From NCBI RefSeq assembly GCF_963678635.1, contig NC_087071.1, forward strand, positions 31,484,141 to 31,548,140: a stretch of DNA of 64,000 nt. The letters are read 5' to 3'. This DNA is from Symsagittifera roscoffensis. Taxonomy: Eukaryota; Xenacoelomorpha; Acoela; Convolutidae. Under the pieces are notes generated by a model. That model saw only the letters and a list, made by a program, of their open reading frames with translations, had not been told where the DNA came from and searched no databases. Below are positions 46,116 through 56,836 of this stretch, one piece after another. Every line of letters starts with the position of its first letter. Position 1 is the first letter of the stretch. The translations under genes were made by a program, and so were the position numbers.

Positions 46116-47103
46116 CAATTGGTGGACTACAATAAACAACCGGTCTGCGTATTGGGGGCGTTAATGACAAATCTACGATCTGCAGGTTGAGATGTGAAAG
46201 GAGCCACGTTTCTGGTAACAGAACGAAAAACCAGATACATAATGGAATTGGACCAACAAGGACAAGTGGAGATCTCAACCACTCAAAAACTAGCCCCAAA
46301 AGAACTGTCAAGGTTTGACGTGCTCATGTGCGAGTAGTCGGAAGGTTGGAAAAACAAATTCTTTACAAAATTTAACGACTTGTTCATTAGACAGGGAATT
46401 TCAAAAAATCACATATTAAGCTCAAAATTTAAGTACCCTTTGTGCCCGATTCAAGAACAAGGTCGAAAAATCCCAATTCATATACAAGAAAAGTTAGAAA
46501 AAGATATCAAAAAATTGCTGACAGAGGGTCACATTACAAAGTTGGACAAGTGTACAAGCGATTGCTTCATAGCTTCAACTGTTATAACAGTAAAAAAAGA
46601 TAAACAGCCAATAAACAGACAACTGTTCCAAAATAAGTATCAAATGCCCAACGTAGACGAAATCATTGACGGGGTCAACCAAATAATTACAGAAAACAAA
46701 GAGGGCACACTGTATTTTACAGTGCTAGATCTGAAGTATGCGTACAGTCAGTTAAAATTGGCTCTAGACACAGCTAAACAGTGTAACTTCAATATCGTCG
46801 GGGGAAAGGCTACAGGGAAATATAGGTTTCTCATGGGAGTCTATGGTTTGGCAGGTATGCCAGCCGAAATTCAAAAAACAATGGACAGCAGAAGATGAAA
46901 AGTTAGTAGAAACGGTACTAAAAACCTTGAATGACGAAAATCTAGCCTTGAAAATCTCGAAATGTGAACTCTTCAAAAACCAAGTTGACTGGTTAGAAAA
47001 CCATCTCTCGGAATCAGGGGTCAAACCAAAATTCACAAAAACAAGCGATACAGAAATTCAACCCACCGAAATCACTAAAACAGGTGAGATCGTTTCTGAG
47101 TAG
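46116..47103 (+). mobile_element. Gypsy protease end and reverse transcriptase, catalytically broken
   Basis: The protease C-terminal part is followed by a stop near 46337 and then the reverse transcriptase fingers and palm: KLLTEGHITKLDKCTSDCF, FTVLDLKYAYSQLKLA (motif A with its aspartate) and FLMGVYGLAGMPAEIQKTMD. The next block in gypsy enzymes holds the YxDD catalytic pair; here the sequence jumps from KTMD to the thumb (ENLALKISKCELFKNQVDWL) with a frame change, so motif C is missing. Two stops follow at about 47100. The element cannot make an active polymerase. Confidence 0.85.
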
Positions 47104-47903
47104 TAAAATCACGTAGCAATGTTCGTCCCGAACGCAGCAAGTTTTACCAATAAGCTACGTCCACTTCTTTGTGAGGAAAATCACAAAAAAAAACAGAAAA
47201 ACATGAAACTACCTGTGAAAAGATTCTAGTGGGGGATGAACACACAGTAGTGTTTGATGCAATAAAAAATGCAACAGCTAAGATTTCCAAAGTTCACTAC
47301 TACGATGCTAATCGCGATACAAGGGTTAAATGCAACGCAAGCCACAACGGCTTGGGAGCTACATTAGAACAACAAACAGACAAAGGGTTGTGGGCTCCGA
47401 TTTCTTTCGTATCCAGGTACCTAAATATACAAGAAAAAAAATACTCAACAAACAATTTAAAGTTACTTTCAGTTGTTGGGACAAATGATGGATACAAACA
47501 CTACCTACTGGGTAAGGAATTTATCATGGCAACAGATTACCAAGCCTTAACTTCAGCCCTAGATGGAAACAAATCAAATAAAACATACCAATCACGATTG
47601 ACCCGGTGGGTTGATTGACTATTGCCCTTTCAATTTAAATTAGTTCACATTCCAGGGAAGGACATGGGGACCGTCGATTATTTATCGCGTGATCCATATA
47701 ATTCCCCTTGGCCCGAGAACTACTTAGACAAAAAATTTGTTATAGAAACAATTAACTCCTTTCACAAAGCTTTAGACTGCATGAACAGTAGGCTAGAAAA
47801 CACTGGGTCGCTCAACAGGAACGAAAATCTTCTAGAATATTTTAAAAGGAAGGTGGCGAAACAGTCATTGCTTAGTGGTTGCTATGGCAACCAAAACGGT
47901 TAA
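47104..47903 (+). mobile_element. Gypsy RNase H and tether region
   Basis: Contains VKCNASHNGLGATLEQQTD (the first RNase H acidic residue is replaced: CNAS rather than CDAS), PISFVSRYLNIQEKKYSTN, LLSVVGTNDGYKHYLLGKEF and ATDYQALTSAL, then FKLVHIPGKDMGTVDYLSRD. A TGA separates the last two parts at about 47618. No integrase zinc finger (HHCC) or DDE core follows. Confidence 0.8.
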
Positions 47904-48600
47904 ATACGAGCAAAACTCGACCGGAACGAAGTCAATCGACTTTCGCGACCATCCAAACAGATAAACAGCAGCTCGCAAAGAAAAAAGATCACTCTTTCTT
48001 CATTTCGACCCAGCAAACAGTCGTGTCATAAAACTGCTAAAACAGTTCAAAATTCAGCGAATAAAAATCATAATAACAGACTCACGGAAGGAGATGTCAG
48101 AACAAAACTTCAATCGATCATACGACTGGTGGTCGGATACACCAGAGGAATGGAGAAACGAAGATAAGGAAGAGAGCATTCTAGACTCGAAGTGGAATCG
48201 ATCATTGTCTAACACAAACGTTCTGTCAGAAGAAAAGGAGGTCACAGAAACACCATAACGAACAAGGAAATTAATTCGAGAGAGTCGGAAAAATAGAAAC
48301 AACTCGGATAGTGAAACAAGAAATCAGTCGAGGGTAAAATGGCAACTCTCACGGGACCAACAGAAGGAAGCGGACAACAGGCTACTATCATTCTGGCAAT
48401 TGACTGTGGTGGGGGGGGGGGAGTTGAGCACTCCACGGAACATCAACCGAGAACTAGAAGCAGCAACGGAGGAGAGCATGCCAGTTCCAATAAGCATCTC
48501 GCCGGTTCAACCATATGAGAGAAACTGAGCGATGTGCAGGTAATCGAAGTGGATCTTACAACCACAAACGAAATGGACAAAGACCCTTGGGATCCTCTAC
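47904..48600 (+). mobile_element. Degenerate gypsy-side sequence up to the BEL junction
   Basis: Plus-strand frames are rich in Arg, Glu and Ser (for example WWSDTPEEWRNEDKEESI) with several stops, and there is a run of 10 G at 48411. I cannot assign it to integrase or envelope. The reading continues as EVDLTTTNEMDKDPWDPLH before the minus-strand BEL reverse transcriptase homology begins at about 48600-48640. Confidence 0.45.
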
Positions 48601-49885
48601 ATGCGCCTATGAGTGAAGACGAGGTTTCGCAATCCTCGGGGTTCATTGCTAAAGTGATTTCATCAGCATTACTGACAATTTTAGTCAAATTAAATCCTCC
48701 CAGCTTTAGTAACGAAACCAAATCGCGGCTAATTTTAGTTGCATGGGTAACGTTCTCGAGCAAATCCAAGTAATCGTCCATGTAAAATTTCTCATTTACG
48801 ACTGAGGCGGCCTCAGGGTATGTGGACATATTATCAGTTGCTGTTTTTTGCAACGCGAAATTGGCGCATGTAGGCAAATCCCGTGCGCCGAATATATGGC
48901 GAGTGTACTGATGATCTACCACATCGGAAGTGGTATCCTCCCGCCACAAAAAACGGAGCGAAATTTGATGGCGGGCGAGGACTCCTATCTGGAGGAACAA
49001 ACCCTCTATATCCGCGGAGACGGCGTACTTGTGTTAACGGAATAGCAAAAATACAAAAATTAAATTTTGGAGTAGGTCCGGACCCACCAATAAGGACTTA
49101 TTTAAGGATGTGCCGTGAAACTTAGAAGCCCCAATAAGGACTCGGCGCACCTTAACCGGCTTATTCGGATTTACGACGGGATAGTGCGGAAGATGCCACT
49201 CGCGATCGGAACGCTTACGTGGATCATGCGATTCGAGGGTAACGACATAGCATTTCCTGATGTCCTCTTTAATTGTGTCTGCGTATCTTTCGCGCAGTTC
49301 AGGGTACTTACTTAACCTTCTCTCCAATGTTTTCAATTGGGCGAGTGACGAGTAATAGTTGTTTGCTAGACTGACATTACTATCAATCGAGAGCATAGGC
49401 ACAAGGTATTTTTCGCCATTGTGAACGGTTTGAGAATTTAGAATGGATAAAGCATGTTTATCCGCAGCGGAACGGGCATCGACTTGTTTGAAAGCACCAT
49501 AAGATTCCAACTCGTACCGGGATTTTATCTGGACGGTCAAAGAAGAATCTTCAACAACACACTTGAAATACGAACAAGTAGAAACAACGGACGGCTGAAA
49601 CGGACCACTTATGGCCCAACCTATCGGTAGGTGAATGGAACACGGTGAGTTAGTATCATCTCCCAAGATGAACTCAATGGGTCTAACGGCGTGGTAGTTG
49701 TCTTGCCCTATAATAACTTCAACGTCCTAGTAAGTATATTGAGTGGGCTCAATAGGTGCTAATTGTGGATATTTTTTCTGCAAATCAGCAATTTTGATTA
49801 ATTCGGAACCAATCCGAATATTGTCTTTAACATATGCACACAGAGGGAAAACGAAATCACTATTATTCGGTTCGGAGCACAGTTT
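48600..49885 (-). mobile_element. BEL/Pao protease and reverse transcriptase
   Basis: Read on the minus strand: a protease-region segment (IHLPIGWAISGPF), the linker LANNYYSSLAQLKTLERRLS, then reverse transcriptase with WHLPHYPVVNPNKPVKVRRV, VSADIEGLFLQIGV (motif A), RHIFGARDLPTCANFALQKT and FYMDDYLDLLE (motif C, YMDD). The order and motifs are those of BEL/Pao elements. An in-frame TAA at about 49036 and two stops near 49735 break it, and the protein is cut off after NADEITLAMNPED, before RNase H and integrase, by the gypsy junction. Confidence 0.85.
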
Positions 49886-50926
49886 CACAAAGAATGACTA
49901 CCCTTACACAAAACGCACGGCGGAAACTTAGACTTATCCTGAGCCTTACTAGTTACCTGGCTATTGGCTACAAAAACTTTGGTTGTTTTTGGTTTAACTG
50001 GTTCCTCGTGTTTTGCCTTAGAATTGAGTACACGTAATCTTTCATGCCCCTCGGCCTTTTCTTTCAACCAATTATTAAAGTCTAATAGTGTTGGGAGCTG
50101 CCAATTATGCCTAACAATATGCATTGACCAAGTTTCCTTGAGGTTAGGCGGAAGTTTGCTAACAGCTTGGTTCAACAGGTTAACACTCTTTAGATCATCG
50201 TTGATTGACAATGATTTGAAAACTGCTAAGAGGCCAGACATGACAGAGGAGAAATTAAAGACATTTTCCGAATTGTCCATCTTAAGTGGAGGAAAAGTAT
50301 TCAGCTTATCAAAATGCGCATCAACAATAGCGTTTGGTTGCCCAAACTTCCGTTGCGAGGTGGCCAATGCATCCTTGTACATAACGCCACTATAACTAAA
50401 TTCCGCAATTGCGGTTTTTGCTTTGCCTGTGAGAAGTGTTTTTAAGTATGTCAGCTTCGTATCATCGGTGAGAACAGCGGAGTCAACGGTGGACTTAAAC
50501 TGACCAAACATTTTACGCCAGTTTAACGGGTTGCCGTCAAACTGGGCTAACTTCCATCAGGAAGATGATCTTTGCGGCTCTGCATCAATAAATCCTCCAG
50601 TTCACGAGCGGAGAGAGGTCGATCCGATGAGCAACCTTGGCTTGGATAAGCGGAAGACGGTGCGTAGTCTTCGTTGTCGATAACCAGTATTAGTATAATT
50701 GACAAAATGCGGAACCTGTTGGGGGATGAACTGGCGGAAAATTAAAATACACAATCCCACCACTAGTATACGGGGCGGCGGTGTTACACGGTGGGACAAC
50801 AGTTGTCACATTACAAAAAATGTTCACAGTATTACAAAACTGAGCAGGCGTGACGATTGGAGTTGTAGCTGCCAATCGCCATAAGTTTTTATCACTTGTG
50901 TAAAAGTCGTTGATATTAGGCGACAC
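49885..50926 (-). mobile_element. BEL/Pao gag, C-terminal part with DUF1759-like region and zinc knuckle start
   Basis: Contains FGQFKSTVDSAVLTDDTKL, LLTGKAKTAIAEFSYSGV and FGQPNAIVDAHFDKLNTF, matching the conserved gag helical region of BEL elements, and ends in a cysteine pair (CVLCKGSHSL), the start of a zinc-binding motif. Stops and frame changes separate it from the N-terminal part. Its middle is repeated at 44180 and 54262. Confidence 0.8.
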
Positions 50927-51013
50927 AGTATGCGGTACAAAGGGAATATTATGTTGCGTCTGAACTGGTGCTGCATGGCACTTAGGTGCCGAAAAAAAAG
51001 GCGGTGGATTTAC

Positions 51014-52336
51014 TCAAGAAAAGGAGAAGCCATCACCAGCAAATGCAGGTGACAAAGAAACAAAATCAGAACCGGGATATGCCGGTAACATTGGGACAGG
51101 TAATGATTCCGGTTGCCCGATGGCAAAAAAAACATTAGTTATGTTTGAAGTCATGGTCTGTAACGGAACAGCAGATGGTGGTGGTAACACGTGCGCACTA
51201 GAATGCATATTGTTAACTGGAAATGAAATAGATGGAACAAAAGGTTGCAATGGCAAAAGGCTTACACTGCCAAATTGAGGCGCAGCCCGATGTCCATGAC
51301 TATAGATCCCAGGGTCACTCAATGCTGTGTGCTCATTGTTGTGACTATTACTGGTGTGAATGGCATGAGCGAGGTGGGCGGAGGTCGTCGGTTCTGACGA
51401 AATTGGCACAGGAGAGAAGGCCAGCAAACCTAGCGCACTAGCACCGTCAGGAGGTGCCTGTGAACTAACAGAGTTTACCCAATCATTAGTCTGATCAGTT
51501 GCTACTTTTGAAATAGGTTGACTTACTACTGTCGAGTTACTTTCCGCTACCTTCTCGCTAACCTCAGATGAACTGTCCTCAAGTTCAAACGCTTTCATTT
51601 CCATTTCAATCAATTGCTTTCTATGACTTTCAGCCAATTGCTCTAGTTCCAGCTGACTTTGTTCGACTTTAGGGCGGTTCTTTTGCTCTTTAAGTCTTAT
51701 AGATATTTGATACTGCCTTTCCAGCTCCTCATGGTGTCGTTTTACTAAAGCTAACTCATGCCGTTTCTCACTTGATGACATAGTGCGACCAGTCGCCGTA
51801 TGACTAGTGAAAGCAGATTTATCAGACTTATGTGAGTCAAGCTGTCTACTATCCTTAGACTTATTAGAGACCTTAGACCAGTTTTCAGATAATGGTGCTT
51901 CTGAATATCTTGTTTTGTCCGAGCGTGATGATGTCTCAGACCTAGTTTGTTGTAAAGATCCCTTGCTCCCTGTAATGCCGGGTGCTGGGAATGACGAAGG
52001 TTCAAAGCTCATCTTGTAACTTTGAGCTTCATGCATTACTTTATCGTTCATTTCGGTTATTTTCTTCAGCCAAAGGTCTTGCTGAGCAAAAAATTTTTCA
52101 GGGTTTTCCCTTTTTCCCGCTAACCTGATTAATTGCTTATTGACGTCGACAACTTTTTCCAAAGCAATTTTACTTTTGCATTTGTAAACAGCATTATCAA
52201 TTTTTGTGGTGCGTTTTTTTTTCTCAATGTACTCAAGTAATAATGAGTGACCTTTAAGCAGCTCAATTTCTAGATTTAGACGGGTTTCGAATAACTTGCG
52301 TATCTTACTTTGGAATTTTTTGTCCATGTTTTTCAC
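51014..52336 (-). mobile_element. BEL/Pao gag, N-terminal part (440 codons)
   Basis: An unbroken minus-strand frame starting MKNMDKKFQSKIRKLFETRL. The first 130 residues are basic and helical; residues about 190-260 form a charged coiled coil (ELALVKRHHEELERQY, then QLAESHRKQLIEMEMKAFEL); the rest is proline/serine-rich. It ends at a TGA that is a glycine codon in the copy at 55090, so the stop looks like a recent mutation joining what was one gag with 49885-50926. I recognise the coiled-coil plus downstream DUF1759-like layout of BEL gag, not a specific family member. Confidence 0.75.
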
Positions 52337-52572
52337 AAATTGACAATGTTTTACGGATGCTCACCAAAAAGAAAACAATTAATAAATGAGATACTGTTTT
52401 GGTACGTAAATAAATTTGCATTAATATTTCAACATTAGTTTACAAGATGGGGGAATTCGATGTCTCAAAGCTTCTGCCTGAGGCCTATTTTTTATAGCTT
52501 TTTGAGCTTTGAGTGGTAAGCGGTTCCGCTTCTTACGAGTCTTAAGGATGTTAAGACTAGCGCTGTAACGCC
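52337..52572 (-). promoter_or_regulatory. Possible BEL 5' leader with TATA-like and primer-binding-like sites
   Basis: Upstream of gag on the minus strand there is TATAAAAAATAGG (52496-52484) and, closer to gag, TGGTGAGCATCCG (52365-52353), which starts TGG as a tRNA primer-binding site should. No matching second LTR was found to confirm LTR limits, so both assignments are weak. Confidence 0.25.
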
Positions 52573-53037
52573 TTAGAAGGAGGAGAGTCTTAACTCAAGG
52601 GAAGGAGGCTGGTGAAGCTCTTTATAATTCTCTATTAGTGCTTGGTTTTTAGCCTTACGCTTAGAGATAAAGTCTTTGACGACGTTCAGAACGAGAATAC
52701 CTATTGAAATTAAAATTTCCTCCATATCCTCGGTTCCGTTCCGTCTACAGTATACGATCGCACAAATTTTTGTTCTGTATCTTAATAACAAATTGACAAA
52801 TTGCTCACTACTCAGTTCGCGGTTATTGTTGCTGCGGTGCCTACTTATCGATTTATTAATGGCGTCGTGCCAAATTACAGGGTTGTTACGGTGAAACAAG
52901 TAGTGATGAAGGAAGTACTGTATTGTTTTCTGAGAGACCCTAGCGTTAAATTTCAAACTTAAAACTGGCTTTGTATGGCAAGTATCTTTGCTGCAATTCT
53001 GGGACAGAGCGGGAAGTTTTCCAAGCTGGTGATCCAA
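52573..53037 (-). mobile_element. Unrecognised 154-codon frame upstream of BEL gag
   Basis: Starts MDHQLGKLPALSQNCSKDTC and runs to SLELRLSSF. It has a basic, cysteine-containing N-terminus and a hydrophobic stretch ILISIGILVLNVVKDFI that could be a membrane or buried helix. Its first 50 codons recur at 55435-55588, where they are fused to the middle of gag by a deletion. It could be LTR-element leader sequence or an extra frame; no family recognised. Confidence 0.4.
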
Positions 53038-53785
53038 AGAACTAGCTCCTAGAATGAATACCTTATACTTAAGGGACCTATGCGACGGCTACGTTACGCT
53101 TAAGTACCAATGCGTTTGGAAAATTAAGTAGGTCCGTTGAACTCCAACAACACATACGGAGTAAACTTGAGGATGAAAGACTTCAACTTAACTCACTTAA
53201 TATCACCGTGCCTGACCACTTAACATTAGTGTCACGCAAAGATAGCAATAATCGGACGGGCAGAAACAGCTTTGATTCACTTGAAGCGAACTGGTTTTCA
53301 GTTTCACCAAAGGTGGGTGGGGGATCAGGCAAATTGGTTAAATTCCAAAAACACACGCGGAAGAAATCTGGGGATGAAAAAACTCAACTTAATTTGCCTG
53401 ATATTCTGCTACCAGACCACTTAACATAAGGTTGGTGTCATCTTACAGCACAATTTCGCAGAATTCAAGAAACGTTTTGAGGATTTTTTGGCAATTTTTT
53501 TTTACTTTTTTCACAAAATTCTTCGGAAAATTTCGGTCAGCAGGTTCGAGTCATAAACCAATCCAAAAAACTAGTCCAGTACCTCTTGTCTATGTTTCAG
53601 TTTCACGGATTAATTTTCCGTTCACATATATCCAAAAATTTTTGGTATCGAGAAAAAATGTCAACTCAGTTTGTCTATGTACCGACTGTAAGATATTTCA
53701 GTTCAACGGAACTGTCCAAAAATTTTGGGTATTGAGAAAAATTACCGGGTGCTAGCTTGCGGAAAAATTTTTAACATATAATTTT
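53038..53785 (+). repeat. Direct repeat X1 with plus-strand coding-like frame
   Basis: Nearly identical to 55590-56305. The plus strand carries a frame with ELQQHIRSKLEDERLQLNSL, then VPDHLTLVSRKDSNNRTGRN, SFDSLEANWFSVSPKVGG and an ending PDILLPDHLT. The frame has coding-like composition, and copy 2 begins at an ATG where copy 1 has ACG. It is followed by an internal 82-bp near-duplication (TTGTCTATGT at 53587 and 53670). Whether it is element leader or a captured gene is undecided. Confidence 0.5.
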
Positions 53786-54261
53786 AATAAAATTGGGTAA
53801 AACTTGCAAAAGCTGTGGAAAGCCCAATCACTTCGCAAAAATGTGCAGGTCTCAGCAAGTGATCGAAGTCACAGAAGATTTGGAAAGATTGGAAGAGGAA
53901 TGCGATCTTATAAGAGAAGATTTTGGTTCATTTACTGATTTCGAAGTAATGTCAAAACAACCATATTGACCGGAGGGCGAAAGAATATCAAAATATGTGG
54001 GGGATAGAATCAAAGAATGCAACAGACAAATTATTGGCAAAAGCGTGAGAGTTCAAAAAACTGACCTACTTAGAGACCCAACATCAAACAAAGTAAAATC
54101 ACTGAAAGCCATGGTGCGAATAAATAAAAAAAAATTCAATTGACAGTAGATACAGGAAGCCCAGTATTTTTTCTAAATTGGGCGACGACAAAGAAAATAA
54201 TCGATAAATCGACAAGCGAGATTCAAGCCGGCTGAAAAAATAAATTTGGCTACCCAATTTG
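53786..54261 (+). mobile_element. Gypsy zinc knuckle/protease fragment, copy 2
   Basis: Starts within the second zinc knuckle (GKTCKSCGKPNHFAKMC) and runs through the acidic linker and the protease start, then reads on through INLATQFVDYN, which is interrupted in copy 1. At 54262 it joins BEL gag directly. There are stops and a short indel. Confidence 0.8.
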
Positions 54262-55434
54262 TGGACTACAATAATGATTTGAAAACTGCTACGAGGCCAG
54301 ACATGACAGAGGAGAAATTAAAGACATTTTCCGAATTGTCCATCTTAAGTGGAGGAAAAGTATTCAGCTTATCAAGATGCGCATCAACAATAGCGTGTGG
54401 TTGCCCAAACTTCCGTTGCAAGGTGGCCATTGCATCCTTGTACATAACGCCACTATAACTAAATTCCGCAATTGCGGTTTTTGCTTTGCCTGTGACAAGT
54501 GTTCTTAAGTATGTCAGTTTCGTATCATCGGTGAGAACAGCGGAATCAACGGTGGACTTAAACTGACCAAACAATTCGTGCCAGTTTAACGGGTTGCCGT
54601 CAAACTGGGCTAACTTCCATCAGGAAGATGATCTTTGCGGCAGAAGATGATCTTATGCATCAATAAGTTCGCCAGTTCACGAGCGGAGAGAGGTCGACCC
54701 AATGAAAAACCTTGGTTTGAATAAGCGGAAGACGGTGCGTAGTCTTCGTTGTCTAGCTGATAACCAGTATTAGTATAATTGACAAAATGCGGAACCTGTT
54801 GGGGATGAACTGGCGGAAAATTAAAATACACAATCCCACCACTAGTATACGGGGTGGCGGTGTTACACGTTGTCACATTACAAAAAATGTTTCCAGCATT
54901 ACAAAATTGAGCAGGCGTGACGATTGGAGTTGTAGCTGCTAATCGCCATAAGTTTGCATCACTTGTGTAAAAGTCGTTGATATTAGGCGACACAGTATGC
55001 GGTACAAAGGGAATATTATGTTGCGTCTGAACTGGTGCTGCATGGCAATTAGGTGCCGAAAAAAAACCGGCGGTGGATTTACTCCAGAAGATGAGAAGCC
55101 ATCACCAGCAAATGCAGGTGACAAAGAAACAAAATCAGAACCGGGATGTGCCGGTAACATTGGGACGGGTAATGATTCCAATTGCCCGATGGCAAAACAA
55201 CCATTAGTTATGTTTGAAGTCATGGTCTGTAAAGGAACAGCAGATGGTCGTGGTAACACGTGCGCACTAGTATGCATATTGTTAACTGGAAATGAAGCAG
55301 ATGGAACAAAAACTTGCAATGGCAAAAGGCTTACACTGCCAAATTGAGGCGCAGCCCGATGGCCCGATGTCCATGACTAAAGATTCCAGGGTCACTCAAT
55401 GCTGTGTGCTCATGGTTGTGACAATTACTGGTGT
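54262..55434 (-). mobile_element. BEL/Pao gag fragment, copy 2
   Basis: Homologous to 50215-51355, including MFGQFKSTVDSAVLTDDTKL and FAGDGFSSSGVNPPPVFF, where copy 1 has a stop. The left end joins gypsy sequence and the right end joins 55435-55590 by an internal deletion. Confidence 0.8.
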
Positions 55435-55589
55435 GCCAAATTACAGGGTTGTTACGGTGAAACAAGTAGTGTATTGTTTTCTGAGAGACCCTAGCGTTAA
55501 AGTTCAAACTTAAAACTGGCTTTGTATGGCAAGTATCTTTGCTGCGCTTCTGGGACGGACCGGTAAGTTTTCGAAGCCGGTGATCCAAG
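55435..55589 (-). mobile_element. Fragment of the frame at 52573-53037 fused to gag
   Basis: Minus-strand MDHRLRKLTGPSQKRSKDTC continues to FHRNNPVIWH and then, in frame, to NHEHTALSDPGIFSHGHRA of gag. Relative to copy 1 about 1.5 kb (51355-52868) is missing. The join lies at GTGTGCCAAATTAC. Confidence 0.75.
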
Positions 55590-56305
55590 GAACTAGCTCC
55601 AAGAATGAATACCTTATACTTAAGGGACCTATGCGATGGCTACGTTACGCTTAAGTACCAATGCGTTTGGAAAATTAAGTAGGTCCGTTGAACTCCAACA
55701 ACACATACGGAGTAAACTTGAGGATGAAAGACTTCAACTTAACTCACTTAATATATTCGTGCCTGACCACTTAACATTAGTGTCACGCAAAGATAGCAAT
55801 AATCGGACGGGCAGAAACAGCTTTGATTCACTTGAAGCGAACTGGCTTTCAGTTTCACCAAAGGTGGGTGGGAGATCAGGCAAAGGTGGGTGGGGGATCA
55901 GGCATTCCAAGAACACACCAGGAAGAAATCTGGGGATGAAAAAACTCAACTTAATTTGCCTGATATTCTGCTACCAGACCACTTAACATAAGGTTGGTGT
56001 CATCTTACAGCACAATTTCGCAGAATTCAAGAAACCTTTTGAGGATTTTTTTGGCAATTTTTTTTTCGCAAAGTTCTTCGGAAAATGTCGGTCAGCAGGT
56101 TCGAGTCATAAACCAATCCAAAAAACTAGTCCAGTACCTCTTGTCTATGTTCCAATTTCACATATATCCAAAAATTTTCGGTATCGAGAAAAATTGTCAG
56201 GTCAGTTTTTCTATGTACCGACTGTAAGATATTTCAGTTCAACGGAACTGTCCAAAAATTTTGGGTATTGAAAAAAATTACCGGGTGCTAGCTTGCGGAA
56301 AATTT
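55590..56305 (+). repeat. Direct repeat X2, coding-like frame starting MATLRLSTNAFGKL
   Basis: Second copy of 53038-53785. The frame starts MATLRLSTNAFGKLSRSV at 55636, keeps the same central sequence and has a local duplication of GGTGGGTGGG(A/G)GATCAGGCA (55864-55900) that shifts the frame after SPKVGG. Function unknown. Confidence 0.5.
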
Positions 56306-56507
56306 TTTAAACATATATGACATCGTATATAAATTTATAGCACAAAAGGAAAGTTTTAAAAGATTTGGAAACTTTTTAGAATTTTGAATTGGAGATTGGC
56401 GACCCCGGGAAAAAATCCAAAACTTCGGGAGTCGAGAAAATCACAGCTGCACTTTGAACCAAAAGTCAACAATCAGGACACCTGAACAGGCCTTTCTCTC
56501 TTCCGCC
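56306..56507. other. Short AT-rich spacer
   Basis: Nothing recognisable except ATATAAATTTATA near 56329, which may be chance. Confidence 0.4.
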
Positions 56508-56608
56508 AGTCTGCTCTTTCGTCTGTCTGTTCTGTCGTCTGTCTGCTCTGTCGTCTGTCTGCTCTGTCGTCTGTCTGCTCTGTCGTCTGTCTGCTCTGTC
56601 GTCTGTCG
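56508..56608. repeat. 16-bp minisatellite
   Basis: About six tandem units of CTCTGTCGTCTGTCTG. It abuts the end of the SLC5 fragment and translates on the minus strand as a repetitive Arg/Asp/Gln peptide that has no likely function. Confidence 0.9.
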
Positions 56609-56620
56609 TTTGTGTTGTTC

Positions 56621-56836
56621 GACCAATAGTGTGATTGCAGATATGAAACTGGCCAATAGCGACAGGGATGTCGGGATCTAATCGAGCTTACCGTCACCGG
56701 ATAACCACTCGCGCTGCATCTTCTGCCGTCCTCCGGAACAGCAGGCGAAGTAAATTCCGATAAAAGCCGAAATCCCGAGTAAACACGCGAAGACCGAATA
56801 GTCGGCCCAGCCGAATTGGGAGGAGGTGAAGGGCAT
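56621..56836 (-). pseudogene. SLC5-family sodium/monocarboxylate symporter fragment (N-terminus)
   Basis: Minus-strand frame from MPFTSSQFGWADYSVFACLL through GISAFIGIYFACC and REWLSGDGKLD to SLSLLASFISAITLLV. This matches the first two membrane segments of SLC5 symporters of the SMCT type (Asp-Tyr then Val-Phe, Ile-Gly-x-Tyr-Phe, the Gly-Asp/Gly-Gly loop, then Ala-Ser-Phe-x-Ser-Ala-x-Thr). Family members cotransport sodium with monocarboxylates or vitamins across the plasma membrane. A TAG (56680-56678) interrupts the frame between GDGKLD and IPTSLSL, and after ITLLV the sequence runs into the minisatellite. A donor-like GTAAGC lies at 56691, but homology continues straight through it, arguing for an uninterrupted broken copy. 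Alternatively the TAG is an assembly error. Confidence 0.75.

Noticed and set aside
49964-50395. 143-codon plus-strand frame
   Set aside because: Shadow of BEL gag on the minus strand, which has the recognisable homology; its repeats at 44280 and 54246 only reflect gag copies.
56690-56692. Splice donor GTAAGC at the end of the first SLC5 segment
   Set aside because: SLC5 homology continues in the same frame directly past it, so an intron here is unlikely.
56441-56697. Repetitive Arg/Asp/Gln peptide encoded by the 16-bp minisatellite
   Set aside because: All frames are open because of the repeat; only the first residues belong to SLC5.
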